Of a stretch of 40,527 nucleotides of DNA, positions 40,228-40,527 are shown piece by piece. The stretch covers positions 1 to 40,527 of the forward strand of contig JAUYOL010000035.1 in the NCBI GenBank assembly GCA_030695905.1. Direction: 5' to 3'. Every line of letters begins with the position of its first letter. Position 1 is the stretch's first letter. Origin of the DNA: Candidatus Omnitrophota bacterium. GTDB lineage: Bacteria; Omnitrophota; Gorgyraeia; 2-01-FULL-45-10. The position numbers and the translations under genes were made by a program. The notes beneath the pieces were generated by a model. It did no database searches and was not told where the DNA came from. It saw nothing but the letters and a program-made list of their open reading frames with translations.

Positions 40228-40303
40228 TCCCCTGTAGCTCAGCTGGTAGAGCATGTGGCTGTTAACCACAGTGTCCTAGGTTCGAGTCCTAGCGGGGGAG
40301 CCA
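40228..40303 (+). tRNA. tRNA-Asn (anticodon GTT)
   Basis: A complete cloverleaf of 76 bases with encoded CCA. The acceptor TCCCCTG pairs with CGGGGGA, the D arm is GCTC/GAGC, the anticodon stem TGTGG/CCACA has anticodon GTT at 40261-40263, the T arm is CTAGG/CCTAG with TTCGAGT loop, and the discriminator is G. It has no nearby promoter of its own. The recombinase gene on the other strand ends inside its T arm. Confidence 0.97.
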
Positions 40304-40527
40304 ATTTGTAACATAGGCAGAACTGCTGTCTCAGTGGTTCTGCCTATTTCTTTTTCTTCGAGCAATGGGGCGGTGTATTCGAGGGTTACGTCGGGCGGGG
40401 TTATGATAATTCGCTTTACGAAGGTTCTTAAGACGGCCTTTTGCTCCATGATCGTGCCGTCCTTGAGGAGTTGAGTCAAATCCGTGGCAAATTCCTTGAG
40501 GGCTTGAAGGTCAAACGGCAAACGTGC
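40276..40527 (-). CDS. Serine recombinase, C-terminal part (5' end outside window)
   Basis: Partial gene. The open frame runs to the window edge, so the catalytic domain is outside. The visible 83 codons resemble the C-terminus of large serine (resolvase-type) recombinases: a helix (LQALKEFATDLTQLLKDGTI), then EQKAVLRTFVKRIIITPPDVTLEY. The last 9 codons (GSPARTRT and the stop) are the reverse complement of the tRNA-Asn 3' end (40276-40302). That is what is seen when an integrase gene lies next to a tRNA used as attachment site. Family assignment from the tail alone is moderately firm. Confidence 0.78.
   Translation of the reverse strand, partial: ARLPFDLQALKEFATDLTQLLKDGTIMEQKAVLRTFVKRIIITPPDVTLEYTAPLLEEKEIGRTTETAVLPMLQIGSPARTRT
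40313..40357 (+). terminator. Rho-independent terminator after tRNA-Asn, inside recombinase gene
   Basis: ATAGGCAGAAC (40313-40323) and GTTCTGCCTAT (40337-40347) make a perfect 11-base-pair stem with a 13-base loop, followed by TTCTTTTTCTT. It is a textbook terminator for the + strand tRNA transcript, 10 bases after the CCA. On the - strand the same bases encode residues near the recombinase C-terminus (IGRTTETAVLP) and no U-run follows, so it acts one way only. Confidence 0.88.

Overview
The window looks like a chromosomal segment of an uncultivated, anaerobic, diderm (Gram-negative-type) bacterium. The diderm inference rests on a TolC-family outer membrane channel, signal peptides, a lipobox lipoprotein and a type II secretion/type IV pilus machine. 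The anaerobic inference rests on a four-subunit pyruvate:ferredoxin oxidoreductase and a ferritin-like protein of the rubrerythrin type. Codon use is rich in ATA and AGG. The gene mix resembles Omnitrophota-type metagenome genomes, but that placement is a weak inference. Most genes are on the + strand up to 34.1 kb and on the - strand from 34.1 to 39.8 kb.

Layout: 1-333 has no firm gene but holds a 106-base imperfect inverted repeat. Then come galT (334-1332) and a complete drug or lipid efflux operon (1350-7521) of TolC channel, HlyD adaptor, two separate ABC ATPases and two ABC-2 permeases. From 7521 to 8878 there is a small mobile-element nest: a REP-associated tyrosine transposase (RAYT, - strand), a short exported hypothetical protein and three copies of a modular REP-like repeat. 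A fourth copy sits at 11659-11716. The repeat near 8.86 kb appears to supply the -35 box of a ferritin-like gene. Next is a glycerolipid/glycerol catabolic cluster (9412-14463): alpha/beta hydrolase, GlpK, a GlpA-like FAD dehydrogenase with a BFD [2Fe-2S] domain, a second FAD oxidoreductase and a DUF1667 iron-sulfur protein.

From 14460 a sensor-plus-pilus supercluster runs to about 27.9 kb: PAS protein, membrane histidine kinase with a degenerate GGDEF-like tail, two receiver-only regulators, GspE/PilB ATPase, a soluble GAF histidine kinase, GspF/PilC, GspG-like pseudopilin, two minor pseudopilins, a GspK-like protein, a PilM-PilN fusion, and PilO-like and PilP/GspC-like proteins. No secretin and no prepilin peptidase are in the window. 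dnaX and recR follow directly, then an integral membrane protein and porCDAB.

On the - strand are a membrane-anchored protein with a MetH-activation-like domain, an aminotransferase with its Lrp/AsnC regulator, a peptidoglycan-binding lipoprotein, GTP-dependent PEP carboxykinase and an exported cyclophilin.

The right end is the most unusual part. A tRNA-Asn locus has been invaded from both sides. On the left, a duplicated 5' half of the tRNA (itself interrupted by a 65-base palindrome) precedes a small GIY-YIG nuclease gene and then the intact tRNA, all downstream of what looks like the original tRNA promoter. On the right, a large serine recombinase (cut by the window edge) ends inside the tRNA 3' half, and its 3' coding end forms an antisense Rho-independent terminator for the tRNA.
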